DNA from: Muribaculaceae bacterium
GTDB taxonomy: Bacteria > Bacteroidota > Bacteroidia > Bacteroidales > Muribaculaceae
Length of the DNA stretch: 64,000 bases
Assembly: GCA_017409345.1 (NCBI GenBank)
Contig: JAFQSX010000011.1
Location: 1-64,000, forward strand
Direction of reading: 5' to 3'
Every line of letters begins with the position of its first letter. The stretch's first letter is position 1. The position numbers were made by a program, and so were the translations under genes. Shown one piece after another: positions 33,141 through 42,902 of this stretch. The notes under the pieces are model-generated. The model was not told the origin of the DNA and made no database searches. It was given only the letters and a program-made list of their open reading frames with translations.

Positions 33141-35864
33141 ATGAAAAAGATTTACACTCTAATCATTTCTATATGTAGCATTTTCAGCATAAATGCCACC
33201 GACTATTTAGTATCAACTAATTATACTCCAGGAAACGTCACTGAATATCAACAACGTTTTTTTATCCCGGGGGTTACCTTATTCTCTTCGATATCTGAGG
33301 TTCTTAATCAAATTCAACCCGGTGACAATATATTTCTGTCGGCTGACACATACTCCGAGAATATCACTCTTGATGTTGACAATATTTCTATTTTTGGACA
33401 TAATAGTTGGAAAGATGTTCGTTCAGGAAAACGCGACACATCTAACGAATCTATAATTACCGGAGCCATTACACTTAATGCCGATGGCATCACTCTAAAC
33501 GGTCTTAAATTCTCCGGTGCCGGTCGCGTAGTTAACACGACTGCCTCCAATGGCTCTCCTTTAAAAAACATCACATTAAAATACAACCTTGTTGAGGCCT
33601 CTACCCTCGGCAGTTCGACTGCCGTATTCGCGTTGGGCAAAATATATAGCAACACCGATGCCAAAGCCGATATTTCACAATTAAGATATGAGAACATTAC
33701 CATCTCTCACAACGACTTTGATGGAAGCAAATCCACTAACTTCTGCCCATTTATTGTAATAGGGGGCGGATATGGAAATATTACTATTCACGACAACTCC
33801 TTCACCGATGGAGGGAATAGCATCGAGGTGGGCAACTCCCGTGGCAACATTAAAATTACCAACAACAAATTCCAACAAGTAGGGAAATCTTTATACAACG
33901 CAAGCGCAGCGGCTAATGCTCGTGGTGGCGCATTTTGTGTTTACTTAAACCGCAACTCTTTAGCAGGGACAACCAATATCGATGTGTCACATAATGGATT
34001 CAATGAATGTACAGGTCGCCAAACATTATATGCCCTTATAAGATATTATCAAGGTGACAAAAATAACACCGAGACTTATGTTGTGCCTGCAAAAACTACA
34101 GCAAAGATAAATCACAATGTGTTTTTAAGCAAAACAACCTATACCGACGACAACTACAATTATGTACTATATTGCAACAAGGATTATATGGGAGATGTTA
34201 CGGTTGATGCCCGTTATAACTACTTCGACAATAGCGATATGTGTATGGCTCACATCAAAATGCCGGGAAAAACCGAGCAAGAACGATTTTTCTCAAGCAG
34301 TTTTGGGTTCTATGATTTTCGAGCGAGTCAAAATGTCGCATACGAGCAAGTACTAACCGGTTGGGAAAATGTTCGCAGTTGCCGAGTTGCACAAAGTTTT
34401 GATGTGAGCGAATACGATTTTGATGATAATGGCGTCCCATACTACTTTTTCAATCACGTACAAGAATTGAGTGACGCAAACAACCTATCAACTTATGGCT
34501 GCGTTGAAGCCCAACTTATCACTCGCGTTATAGGTGCAAACACAACTTCCGAAAAACGAGCGCATGTTGATGCAATTCATGCCGGACACGGATCAAACAC
34601 AGTAATATTTCGTCATGGTGGAAAAAATTGGGTGTGCTGTGGAGGTAATGGCAAACTCAATTCAACCGGCGAAAGTTGCTTGTCAAACGGCATTTCAATC
34701 TTCCCATACCATAGTGCCAATTTGAAAGCCGACAACCCCTCTTTGGTTGATTGCAGTAATGGAACAACATCTTTTACCGACATAAACAATGTTTCACGTC
34801 CGATTTACCATTTTGTCACCGACAATGAACGGAGCGATGCCTCATGGTATAACCATTTCCCGGCTATTGATGAAACCTCTCGATATCTGGCAGTATTATC
34901 ACGCAAAAAAGGCGGACCGATGTGCGTGGAAGTGTACCACTTCGATGAAATTCTCGACCATGTTATTAACGGAGCCGCACGTCCGGCTTTAATTAAGACA
35001 TTTCAAATTGATAAAGGTGCCGATCCTTATAGTGGCATAACTGGCGATGCCGGATTCTGGACATGGGATCATCAAGGGTTTACAATTTCGGGCGATTACA
35101 TTTACTTCATGGAAGGTTGCGGTGTCGAGCATGCAAACTCTATTGACAAAAAACCTACCGTCATTTTCCATGCCTACAATTGGCGCACCGGCAAATCACA
35201 CCTTCGCCGACAAGTAAAAGCCTCTGTTATCATGTCGATGTCACATGGAGAACCTGAAGGTATTAAAATCAGACGTGCTTCAAATGGACGTCCTTATATG
35301 TATCTCAGCATCGCCAATGGTCCCAGTGGTGACCGAAATGTCAACTTAATCAGATATACCAACCTCTATAAAGATGCAGGGTTGCCTTGGGGTGTAGAAC
35401 TACCACTCACAAAAGGCAAATCAACCCCCGATGTAACGTCTTTATCTTTCAACACAGCCACAACTGAGACCAAGACTCTAAAACTCACAAACGACTACCT
35501 AAAAGGTGATTTGTCGGTGACTGTTGCCGGTGACAACGCAGAGTTTTTCAGTGTTACTGCCCAAAACACCAATGCACTTTCCAACTCGTCAACCATAAAT
35601 ATCACTTATAAGCCGGTCAATCCCACATCTGAAAGCCACAATGCCGTTCTTCGCATTTCATCTACGTATGCCAATGATGTTCTTATTCCATTATCTGCCA
35701 CATACACAGGAGATGTTGTTACCGGCATTGAAACAGTTAGAACCGAAAAAGAAAATATTGAAACAAAATTTTATAATATATATGGTGTGGAAGTAAAAAA
35801 TCCTTCTAATGGAATTTTTATCAAAACCGAAGGACACAAAGCATCAAAAGTATATATTAAGTAA
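33141..35864 (+). CDS. Secreted beta-helix protein with T9SS tail
   Basis: 907 residues. A signal peptide (KKIYTLIISICSIFSINA) precedes a parallel beta-helix region (about 60-330) with repeated Asn-rich turns such as NITIHDNSFTDGGNSIEVGN and FNECTGRQ. A middle domain (about 440-760) includes YHFVTDNERSDASW, GDAGFWTWDHQGFTISGDY and SMSHGEPEGIKIRRASNG, possibly a beta-propeller-like or helveticin-like sugar-binding domain. The last ~80 residues (VKNPSNGIFIKTEGHKASKV) are a T9SS-type tail. Probably secreted and glycan- or surface-binding; not assigned to a known enzyme family. Confidence 0.7.
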   Translation: MKKIYTLIISICSIFSINATDYLVSTNYTPGNVTEYQQRFFIPGVTLFSSISEVLNQIQPGDNIFLSADTYSENITLDVDNISIFGHNSWKDVRSGKRDTSNESIITGAITLNADGITLNGLKFSGAGRVVNTTASNGSPLKNITLKYNLVEASTLGSSTAVFALGKIYSNTDAKADISQLRYENITISHNDFDGSKSTNFCPFIVIGGGYGNITIHDNSFTDGGNSIEVGNSRGNIKITNNKFQQVGKSLYNASAAANARGGAFCVYLNRNSLAGTTNIDVSHNGFNECTGRQTLYALIRYYQGDKNNTETYVVPAKTTAKINHNVFLSKTTYTDDNYNYVLYCNKDYMGDVTVDARYNYFDNSDMCMAHIKMPGKTEQERFFSSSFGFYDFRASQNVAYEQVLTGWENVRSCRVAQSFDVSEYDFDDNGVPYYFFNHVQELSDANNLSTYGCVEAQLITRVIGANTTSEKRAHVDAIHAGHGSNTVIFRHGGKNWVCCGGNGKLNSTGESCLSNGISIFPYHSANLKADNPSLVDCSNGTTSFTDINNVSRPIYHFVTDNERSDASWYNHFPAIDETSRYLAVLSRKKGGPMCVEVYHFDEILDHVINGAARPALIKTFQIDKGADPYSGITGDAGFWTWDHQGFTISGDYIYFMEGCGVEHANSIDKKPTVIFHAYNWRTGKSHLRRQVKASVIMSMSHGEPEGIKIRRASNGRPYMYLSIANGPSGDRNVNLIRYTNLYKDAGLPWGVELPLTKGKSTPDVTSLSFNTATTETKTLKLTNDYLKGDLSVTVAGDNAEFFSVTAQNTNALSNSSTINITYKPVNPTSESHNAVLRISSTYANDVLIPLSATYTGDVVTGIETVRTEKENIETKFYNIYGVEVKNPSNGIFIKTEGHKASKVYIK

Positions 35865-35879
35865 CCTCTCTCAATCAAG

Positions 35880-35916
35880 TACAAAGCGAGCGACCTAAAT
35901 GGTTGCTCGCTTTGTA
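35880..35916 (+). terminator. Intrinsic terminator
   Basis: TACAAAGCGAGC and GCTCGCTTTGTA pair perfectly; a 13-nt loop includes a small extra stem (GACC/GGTT). Confidence 0.8.
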
Positions 35917-35967
35917 TATACATCTATTCTATTTAATTCACAAATCCCTTTTGACTTATAAATCACC

Positions 35968-36819
35968 CTACTCCACATAAATCATTTTGCGAGTCATGCC
36001 ACCATCGATTATGATATTTTCGCCATTGATAAAATCATTTTCGGGCATGGCAAGAAACATACACATTCGCGCAATATCTTCGACTTTTCCCACTCGACGC
36101 GATGGGTGTTGCAGATGATCCGCCTCGGTCATCGCCGGATATTGTGCATTCTCAACCCATCCGGGTGATATACAATTAACAGTTATGCCAAGTGGAGCAA
36201 GCGACATCATTAATGCATGTGTCAACGATGCTATCCCCCCTTTTGATGCCGCATAGCCCTCGGTTCCTGCCTCACTTTGTTTATATCGAGTGGAACAGAG
36301 ATTTATTATGCGGCCATACGTCGGCTCGCCTCCATTATTTGTGCGATGAATAGCCAATCGTCGAGCAGTGACAAATACCGGACGAAGATTCAACGACAAC
36401 ACATTGTCAAAATCTTCAATCGTTGACTCTACTAGTGGCACGAAACAGCCAAGTCCCACATTGTTCACAATCACATCAATATCGCCCCACGCATCGAGCA
36501 ATCGAGCCATGCAAGTCTCTAATGCATTCACATCGCGCACATCTACCGGATGAAACTGCGCTCCTGTGGCTTGTGCTGTTGCAGCACCGGCTTTAGCATC
36601 AATATCGCAAAATGCCACACGACAATCGGCCTTGCGAAAAGCCTCAACTATCGCACGACCTATTCCCGAAGCCCCACCGGTCACAAACACCCTACGAGGA
36701 GGAAACTTCACACTAATATTGCCGGGTTTTGAACCCATCGACACCTTTTTCACCTTTGAAGCACCACCTTTCCCCGATCGATAGTCCTCCATTTTTCGTT
36801 CTAAATAATTATCTGCCAT
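35968..36819 (-). CDS. SDR oxidoreductase with basic N-terminal extension
   Basis: 283 residues. Rossmann motif FVTGGASGIGRAIVEAF starts at about residue 45, after a basic ~40-residue extension (YRSGKGGASKVKKVSMGS). Catalytic residues: VNNVG in the third strand and GYAASKGG (Tyr-x3-Lys). The C-terminal FINGENIIIDGGMTRK matches the substrate/cofactor closing segment. NAD(P)-dependent; substrate unknown. TATCTTTG (36834-36827) ends 8 nt before the ATG, suggesting a nearly leaderless mRNA. Confidence 0.87.
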   Translation of the reverse strand: MADNYLERKMEDYRSGKGGASKVKKVSMGSKPGNISVKFPPRRVFVTGGASGIGRAIVEAFRKADCRVAFCDIDAKAGAATAQATGAQFHPVDVRDVNALETCMARLLDAWGDIDVIVNNVGLGCFVPLVESTIEDFDNVLSLNLRPVFVTARRLAIHRTNNGGEPTYGRIINLCSTRYKQSEAGTEGYAASKGGIASLTHALMMSLAPLGITVNCISPGWVENAQYPAMTEADHLQHPSRRVGKVEDIARMCMFLAMPENDFINGENIIIDGGMTRKMIYVE

Positions 36820-36826
36820 AATGCCA

Positions 36827-36834
36827 CAAAGATA
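36827..36834 (-). promoter_or_regulatory. -7 motif for the SDR gene
   Basis: Minus-strand TATCTTTG just before the ATG at 36819; no -33 match. A start 4-5 nt after the motif would leave a leader of about 4 nt. Confidence 0.45.
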
Positions 36835-36919
36835 ACTAAAAATTAGTAATTAAAAATGCATAACCTTAAAATCACATCATCAATCATAAAAATCATAAAT
36901 TAATGATGTAAAAATCATA

Positions 36920-36927
36920 TATTTTTG
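36920..36927 (+). promoter_or_regulatory. -7 motif for dut operon
   Basis: TATTTTTG, 46 nt before the dut ATG; no clear -33 element. Confidence 0.4.
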
Positions 36928-36972
36928 TTATTTTCGCATAATATTCTCAACTCTAATTCTAATCAAATAATT

Positions 36973-37416
36973 ATGGATAAAGTAACAGTCAAAATCATAA
37001 ATAAGTCATCTAATCCCCTACCTTCATATAGTACTACTTCTTCGGCAGGTATGGACTTGCGTGCAAATCTCTCTGAGCCCATTACTCTCAATCCCCTTGA
37101 AAGAGCATTGGTGCCAACCGGGATATTCATTGAATTGCCTCAAGGTTATGAATGTCAAATTCGTCCTCGTAGTGGGTTAGCCCTAAAACATGGCATCTCT
37201 CTCGTTAATACTCCGGGCACTATTGATGCCGATTATCGTGGTGAAATAGGCGTAATATTGATTAATCTTTCAAACGAGCCTTTTGTCGTCAATCATGGGG
37301 AACGCATCTGCCAAATGGTAGTAACAAACTATTCATCGGTAAATTGGTGCGAGGTAGAAACACTTGATGATTCAGAACGTGGAGCCGGTGGATTTGGGCA
37401 CACAGGGGTTAATTAA
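36973..37416 (+). CDS. dut: dUTP diphosphatase
   Basis: 147 residues. Hydrolyses dUTP to dUMP. Motifs of trimeric dUTPases: [12 protein letters not shown] (motif 1), [12 protein letters not shown] (motif 2), [17 protein letters not shown] (motif 3) and GAGGFGHTG (motif 5) at the C-terminus. Start at 36973 (MDKVTVK); an upstream in-frame codon (36925) lies next to the -7 motif. It heads the operon with TPR, DUF4292, EnvC-like and flippase genes. Confidence 0.95.
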   Translation: MDKVTVKIINKSSNPLPSYSTTSSAGMDLRANLSEPITLNPLERALVPTGIFIELPQGYECQIRPRSGLALKHGISLVNTPGTIDADYRGEIGVILINLSNEPFVVNHGERICQMVVTNYSSVNWCEVETLDDSERGAGGFGHTGVN

Positions 37417-37436
37417 TCTATTGACATTTTTCTCTC

Positions 37437-39194
37437 GTGAATATTCCTTTTAATAGAATCTCGTTAATCCTCTTTTTTTCTCTCATTGCATCAATGATGG
37501 GAACGGTGGTTCATGCCAAAGAAAATTGGGACACAAATGCCAATAAGCGCAAATCGAGCTATATCTATATTGAAGCGCTCAATCATTATGAGAATGGCAA
37601 AGTAGGACACTATCATTCGCTCATCAATAGAGCTTATCGTCTTGACAGCACCGATACAAGCATCGGATATGACAAGGGAATGATTGACATGATTCTACAT
37701 CAATCTGATTCAATAGAATTTTTCAACGCACATTCTCTAGCTCGCCGACACTTTGATGCTCATCCCGAAGACTACTATTCAAGCTTTCGTTATGGGTTAT
37801 TTACCGACAAAATCGGTTGGCGCGAAGAGTCTCTTCGTGTATGGGGGGCCCTAGATTCTATTTTCCCTGAAAAAGTAGAAATCACATTACGATATGCCGA
37901 TGTGCTTTCTGCATCAATTGATTCAAGCGAAATCACAAAAGCCGTTGCCGCATATAATCGAATTGAAATTGCCGAAGGCGTTGATGTTGGCATCACTTCT
38001 CGCAAAATCAGAGCATTTTCGGCAATTCGTGACACTGCTAATATCATTAACGAACTAAATCTATTACTCAACGCATCGCCCAACAACTCGGAGTATAATG
38101 TTTTCGCCGGACAAATATATGAATACTTGGGTGACGATGAAAAAGCGCTTGAGTATCTCAACAAAGCTTGTCAACTAGATTCCACAAATGGCAATGCATT
38201 TCTTCAACGAGCAAACTATTATAATGAGATAGGCGACAGTGTAGCATATGATACCGAGGTATTTAATGTCTTAAAGCACGAAAATCTTGACCTTGAAGCA
38301 AAATTAAGGTTGCTTACCGACTATATCCGTGCGTTATATAGTAATCCCTCACAACAGACACGCATTGAGGAGCTATTGGCAGTGTTGCAAGAGCAACATC
38401 CTCACCAATATCATATTCATGAACTATATAGTGCATATCTTGCAACTATCAAAGATTATCCCCGTGCAGCCGAACAATTATCTTACGCTCTTGACATAGA
38501 TCCTTCAAACGAAAATGTGTGGATACAATATATCTTACTTTGCGCACAAACCGAAAACAATGCAACAGTAAACGATGCCGTTAATCGTGCATTACATTAT
38601 TATCCAAACAATTCGTTAATACTATTCCAAGCAGGAATCTCACAAGTAACTCTAAACAACAACGACGAGGCTTTAATATATTTCAATAAAGCAATTCCTC
38701 TTGCTCAAGATAACAAGAACTTATTATCTTCTATTTATTGTTCAATAGGAGATATTTTACAACGAGACAAATCGTTGCCCAACGATAGTGTTACGCAATA
38801 TTATGAGTGGTCGCTTGACGCCAATCCCGACAACCTCCTAACGCTAAACAATTATGCTTATTATCTTGCCGAACTAGACAAAGATCTTGACAAAGCCGAG
38901 CGTATGAGTTCTCGCACGATTGCCGAAGAACCCGACAATGTTAACTCACTTGACACATTTGCATGGATATACTTTAAAAAGAAGGAATTTGACATGGCTC
39001 GTAATTATATTGACTCGGCATTAAAATATAGTGAAGAGCCTTCGGCAGAGTTGCAACATCATGCAGGTGACATCTATTTTATGTGTGGCGAATTACAAAA
39101 AGCAATAGAATTTTGGGAAGAAGCATTAAAACTTGAACCCGATAATGAATTACTAAAAAAGAAAGTAAAACATAAAACATATTTCTACAAATAA
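37437..39194 (+). CDS. TPR-repeat secreted protein
   Basis: 585 residues, apparent GTG start with signal peptide (ISLILFFSLIASMMGTVVHA). It holds many TPR-like helical pairs, e.g. GQIYEYLGDDEKALEYLNKACQ and LNNYAYYLAELDKDLDKAERM. It may scaffold an envelope complex with the neighbouring DUF4292 lipoprotein and EnvC-like protein; this operon is common in Bacteroidales in my memory. Starts 20 nt after dut. Confidence 0.78.
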   Translation: MNIPFNRISLILFFSLIASMMGTVVHAKENWDTNANKRKSSYIYIEALNHYENGKVGHYHSLINRAYRLDSTDTSIGYDKGMIDMILHQSDSIEFFNAHSLARRHFDAHPEDYYSSFRYGLFTDKIGWREESLRVWGALDSIFPEKVEITLRYADVLSASIDSSEITKAVAAYNRIEIAEGVDVGITSRKIRAFSAIRDTANIINELNLLLNASPNNSEYNVFAGQIYEYLGDDEKALEYLNKACQLDSTNGNAFLQRANYYNEIGDSVAYDTEVFNVLKHENLDLEAKLRLLTDYIRALYSNPSQQTRIEELLAVLQEQHPHQYHIHELYSAYLATIKDYPRAAEQLSYALDIDPSNENVWIQYILLCAQTENNATVNDAVNRALHYYPNNSLILFQAGISQVTLNNNDEALIYFNKAIPLAQDNKNLLSSIYCSIGDILQRDKSLPNDSVTQYYEWSLDANPDNLLTLNNYAYYLAELDKDLDKAERMSSRTIAEEPDNVNSLDTFAWIYFKKKEFDMARNYIDSALKYSEEPSAELQHHAGDIYFMCGELQKAIEFWEEALKLEPDNELLKKKVKHKTYFYK

Positions 39195-39204
39195 CTCTCC
39201 TTTT

Positions 39205-40044
39205 ATGAAATTTTTATATCACATAATATGCATAAGTTTGGTTATAATGCTAGTGGGCTGTGGTTCATCAAAGCAAGCATCTACAACCACACCGGCATTA
39301 CCTCAACAATTTGAAGGTGATAGCACCTATCTTTTATTAAAGCACTTAGGAGATGCAACATCAAAATATAAAGAATGGAATGATGTAGTAATTCCTATTG
39401 AATTATCATTGTCACAACCAAAAGAATTTTCGGTAACGGGTCGTGCCACTATGGTAAAAGATGAGAGCATTTATATCTCCATTAGAGTATTTGGTTTTGA
39501 GGCAGCAAATATCTACCTCAACAATGATTCAATATACGCTACATATAAACTCAACAAACTATACATTGCCGAGGACATAAAAAAACTATTTGCAGGTTAT
39601 CCCGTAACAATAGGTAACATTCAAGACTTATTACTCGGGCGAGCATTTGTCGTGGGCAAAGGCACTTTAAACTACGAAATGAAGGATGATTTAACTTTAA
39701 AACTCACATCATCATCCGATCTTTGGTCTGTCACACCTAACCAAAACCTAAAAAAAGGTTATTATATCTTCCTTTTTGCTACAAATTGTGACATGTTAAA
39801 AATGCTAACCATTAATATTGACAAATACAATCCTATCAATTGTATCTACGACAACTCCACTTCTACATCTAGCGGATTAGCAAATAGTGCTCAAATTTCC
39901 ACCACAATTAAAGACACCCCCATTAATGCTGAAATTAAATGGGATCTTGACAGAGCCAAATGGAATTCAGGGGCTAAACCTAATTGGAAAGCTCCTAAAG
40001 GCTATAATCAAGTGGATGCAAGTGCGTTGATTAAAGCATTTTAA
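39205..40044 (+). CDS. DUF4292 lipoprotein
   Basis: 279 residues with lipobox IMLVGC. LolA/LppX-like beta-rich folds are suspected for this family: VVIPIELSLSQPKEFSVTGRATMV, AANIYLNNDSIYATYK and LLLGRAFVVGKGTLNY. It probably sits in the periplasm or outer membrane and handles lipid or lipoprotein; not proven. Part of the dut operon. Confidence 0.75.
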   Translation: MKFLYHIICISLVIMLVGCGSSKQASTTTPALPQQFEGDSTYLLLKHLGDATSKYKEWNDVVIPIELSLSQPKEFSVTGRATMVKDESIYISIRVFGFEAANIYLNNDSIYATYKLNKLYIAEDIKKLFAGYPVTIGNIQDLLLGRAFVVGKGTLNYEMKDDLTLKLTSSSDLWSVTPNQNLKKGYYIFLFATNCDMLKMLTINIDKYNPINCIYDNSTSTSSGLANSAQISTTIKDTPINAEIKWDLDRAKWNSGAKPNWKAPKGYNQVDASALIKAF

Positions 40045-40055
40045 ATCAATTGCCA

Positions 40056-41459
40056 ATGAAACGATTTTTATTCATATTATTAGCAATGATTTCGGTATGC
40101 ATTATGTTTGCCGACAAGGCTCAACGCAACATCAAACAAGAGAAACTACAAGCTTCCAAAGAGATAAAACTGACTACAAAAAAAATAGAGTCAAATAAAC
40201 AGAAAACCAAAGAACAAATTAATCGTCTAAACCAGATAACCGCCGAAATCACTGAAAACACTATCGCACTCGAACACATTAAATCTTCTATTGATTCTAT
40301 TGACACCTCAATGGTGCATCTTAATGACTCAATAATAGTATTGGAGCAAAGACTTGACATGCTTCGAAACAATTACAAAAAAGTACTTCGTTCAATACGA
40401 GCCACCAGATATTCAACAAGCAATATTGCGTTTGTATTTTCAGCAAAATCCTTTGCCAATGCTTTCCGTCGCATTAGATACCTTCGCCAGTTTTCTTCTT
40501 GGCAAAACGGAAAATCTCAAGAACTCAAGACTGCAATGGAAGAGATCAACGATACAAAGCAATTGTTGGTTACATTACACTCTTCCAAAGCATCATCTCT
40601 CAAGCAAATTACAGAGGTGCAACAATCATTAAAAAATAATGAGAAACAACAATCTCAAATCATCGCCGACCTAAAAAAAGAGCGTACAGAATTAGAAGCA
40701 TACGTAAAACAAAAGCAGAATGAAATAAAGCAACTTGATAATCGGCTTAACAAACTAATCGCTCAACAACAAGCCGCCGAAAAGAAACGCAGAGAGGAAG
40801 CGGCAAAAAAACGTAAAGAGGAAGAAAAGAAACGTAAAGAAGCTGAGAAAAAACGCAAAAAAGAGCAAGAACGACTTCTTGCCGAGCAAAAGAAAAAAGA
40901 AGCTAAAAAGCAAGATAATAAACCTAAACAAAATCAAGATAACACCCCATCGGTCCAAAAGGAAGACAAGAACGAAGATATTGCCTATAATCAACCGGAA
41001 CCTCCAATTATTGACCCGGAAACCGAAGCACTCAATAAACTCACCGGACGATTTGAAGATAACAAAGGCAAATTATCCTATCCTCTCTCCGGCAAGTGTA
41101 GAGTGGTGAGTACATTTGGCCGTCAACGGCACAAAGATCTGCCCAATATAGAAACTAATAACATCGGTATTGAAATCGAACTCTTATCCGATGGTAATGC
41201 CAGATCGGTATTTGAAGGGGTAGTTAGTGCTGTCGTAAATATCCCCGGATATAATACCGTTATAATGGTGCGCCATGGTAGTTATCTCACTGTATATGGC
41301 AATATTGTATCCCCCTTGGTAAAAATGGGCGACAAAGTAACCACCAACCAATCTCTTGGCAACATATATGCCGACCCAAGCAACAACAATCGCAAGATAT
41401 TACACTTTGAGGTGCGCAAAGAAACTCAAAAACTCAATCCTCAACACTGGCTCAAATAA
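40056..41459 (+). CDS. EnvC-like murein hydrolase activator
   Basis: About 467 residues. Signal peptide, then long coiled coils (about 25-290; heptad-rich, with a basic EEKKRKEAEKKRKKEQE stretch), then a C-terminal LytM/M23-like domain. The zinc ligands look degenerate: NNIGIEIELLSDGN replaces the HxxxD motif, YGNI replaces HxH's first part and HFEV remains. As in EnvC, that suggests an activator of amidases at division rather than an active peptidase. Starts at ATG 40056; a TTG lies 6 nt upstream. Confidence 0.8.
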   Translation: MKRFLFILLAMISVCIMFADKAQRNIKQEKLQASKEIKLTTKKIESNKQKTKEQINRLNQITAEITENTIALEHIKSSIDSIDTSMVHLNDSIIVLEQRLDMLRNNYKKVLRSIRATRYSTSNIAFVFSAKSFANAFRRIRYLRQFSSWQNGKSQELKTAMEEINDTKQLLVTLHSSKASSLKQITEVQQSLKNNEKQQSQIIADLKKERTELEAYVKQKQNEIKQLDNRLNKLIAQQQAAEKKRREEAAKKRKEEEKKRKEAEKKRKKEQERLLAEQKKKEAKKQDNKPKQNQDNTPSVQKEDKNEDIAYNQPEPPIIDPETEALNKLTGRFEDNKGKLSYPLSGKCRVVSTFGRQRHKDLPNIETNNIGIEIELLSDGNARSVFEGVVSAVVNIPGYNTVIMVRHGSYLTVYGNIVSPLVKMGDKVTTNQSLGNIYADPSNNNRKILHFEVRKETQKLNPQHWLK

Positions 41460-41465
41460 TTACCC

Positions 41466-42890
41466 ATGTCAAATCTCACAAGAAGCAATGTCACCCAAGG
41501 AGCATTAAAGGCTCTCGGCATTTTTGGTGGAGTGCAAATGATTACCATCATCTGCTCTATACTACGCACCAAACTCATTGCGATATGGATAGGCGCTGTC
41601 GGTGTTGGACTGTTTGGAATCTTTAACTCGGCAATCGAACTATTGAGTGTCATATTTCATCTTGGCATTCGTGATAGTGCAGTGCGTGATATTGCATCAT
41701 CACAACAACCCAATACCAATCGATTAATCATTATTGTTCGCCGATGGGCCTTGATTTTAGGTGCGATAGGATTAATAGCAATAGTCGCGTTATCTCCCCT
41801 ATTAAGTAACTTCACCTTTAATAATTACAATTACACCTATGCCTTTATAGCAATAGCATTTATCATTTTCCTATCATCAATACAAAATGGGGAATTAGCG
41901 ATACTACAAGGCACTAAACAATTAAGTCGATTAGGGAATGCATCAGTGTGGGGAACTGTCATTGGAGTCATCATTTCTATTCCCATGTTTTATTACTGGG
42001 GAATTGACAGTGTAATTCCGGCACTCATTGTGTATTCATTGGCTACAACTATTGCCGTTTTATCTCAACGAAATATTATTGCCAAACCCGTTCCAAAGAT
42101 TCCATTAAAAGAGACAATTGACAAAGGGAAAAGTATCATATCTCTCGGCATATTTCTCACAGCCTCAATGATAGTCAACAATCTGGTGGCTTACTTATTT
42201 ATGACATATCTCAACAATGTAGGTGACACTTCTATTGTGGGGCATTTTCAAGCCGGATTTACCTTAGTGAACAAATACATGGGCATCATCTTTACGGCTA
42301 TCATCATGGAATATTATCCACGATTATCACAAGTAAGCACATCGGCTAAACGCACTTCAATATTCGTTTCCCACGAGATGACAATCGCCCTATGGATTTT
42401 GGTTCCTGTTATATCAATATTTATCGCCTCAAGCCAACTCATCATAAAAATACTTTATTCTTCGGAATTCATCGTCATACTGCCATTCATTGTATGGGCG
42501 GCCATTGGGACAATCTTTAGAGCAATATCTTGGTGTATGGCTTATGTGATTTTGGCACGTGGTGATGGCAGGATATTCCTCCTCACCGAATCGTTAAGCG
42601 CGATCACATGTCTAACTCTTAACATTGTAGCATATACCTATTGGGGACTTAATGGACTTGGAGTAGCCTATGTGGTGTGGTATCTCATTTATATGCTCAT
42701 TGTCGGCATAATATATCGCTTTCGCTACAATCTTTCATTGGGGAAAGGTGTGCTACGACTAGCCTTGCTCTCTACATTTGTAGCACTTATCAGCATTGTG
42801 GGATATTTCGTGTTGGGATGGTATATTCCGGCAGCAATAGGGACAATATTTATTCCCATTGCAATCAGACGTATTTTGCGTAAAAAATAG
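41466..42890 (+). CDS. Polysaccharide flippase (Wzx/MATE-like)
   Basis: 474 residues, about 12-14 hydrophobic helices (TLGIFGGVQMITIICSI early, then VIFHLGIRDSAVRDI and ends IPIAIRRILRKK). It fits the oligosaccharide flippase superfamily that moves lipid-linked repeat units across the inner membrane. It is the last gene after EnvC-like. Substrate unknown; the glycosyltransferases at 0.5-3.3 kb could supply it but are far away. Confidence 0.82.
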   Translation: MSNLTRSNVTQGALKALGIFGGVQMITIICSILRTKLIAIWIGAVGVGLFGIFNSAIELLSVIFHLGIRDSAVRDIASSQQPNTNRLIIIVRRWALILGAIGLIAIVALSPLLSNFTFNNYNYTYAFIAIAFIIFLSSIQNGELAILQGTKQLSRLGNASVWGTVIGVIISIPMFYYWGIDSVIPALIVYSLATTIAVLSQRNIIAKPVPKIPLKETIDKGKSIISLGIFLTASMIVNNLVAYLFMTYLNNVGDTSIVGHFQAGFTLVNKYMGIIFTAIIMEYYPRLSQVSTSAKRTSIFVSHEMTIALWILVPVISIFIASSQLIIKILYSSEFIVILPFIVWAAIGTIFRAISWCMAYVILARGDGRIFLLTESLSAITCLTLNIVAYTYWGLNGLGVAYVVWYLIYMLIVGIIYRFRYNLSLGKGVLRLALLSTFVALISIVGYFVLGWYIPAAIGTIFIPIAIRRILRKK

Positions 42891-42902
42891 ATTTTATCAA
42901 CC

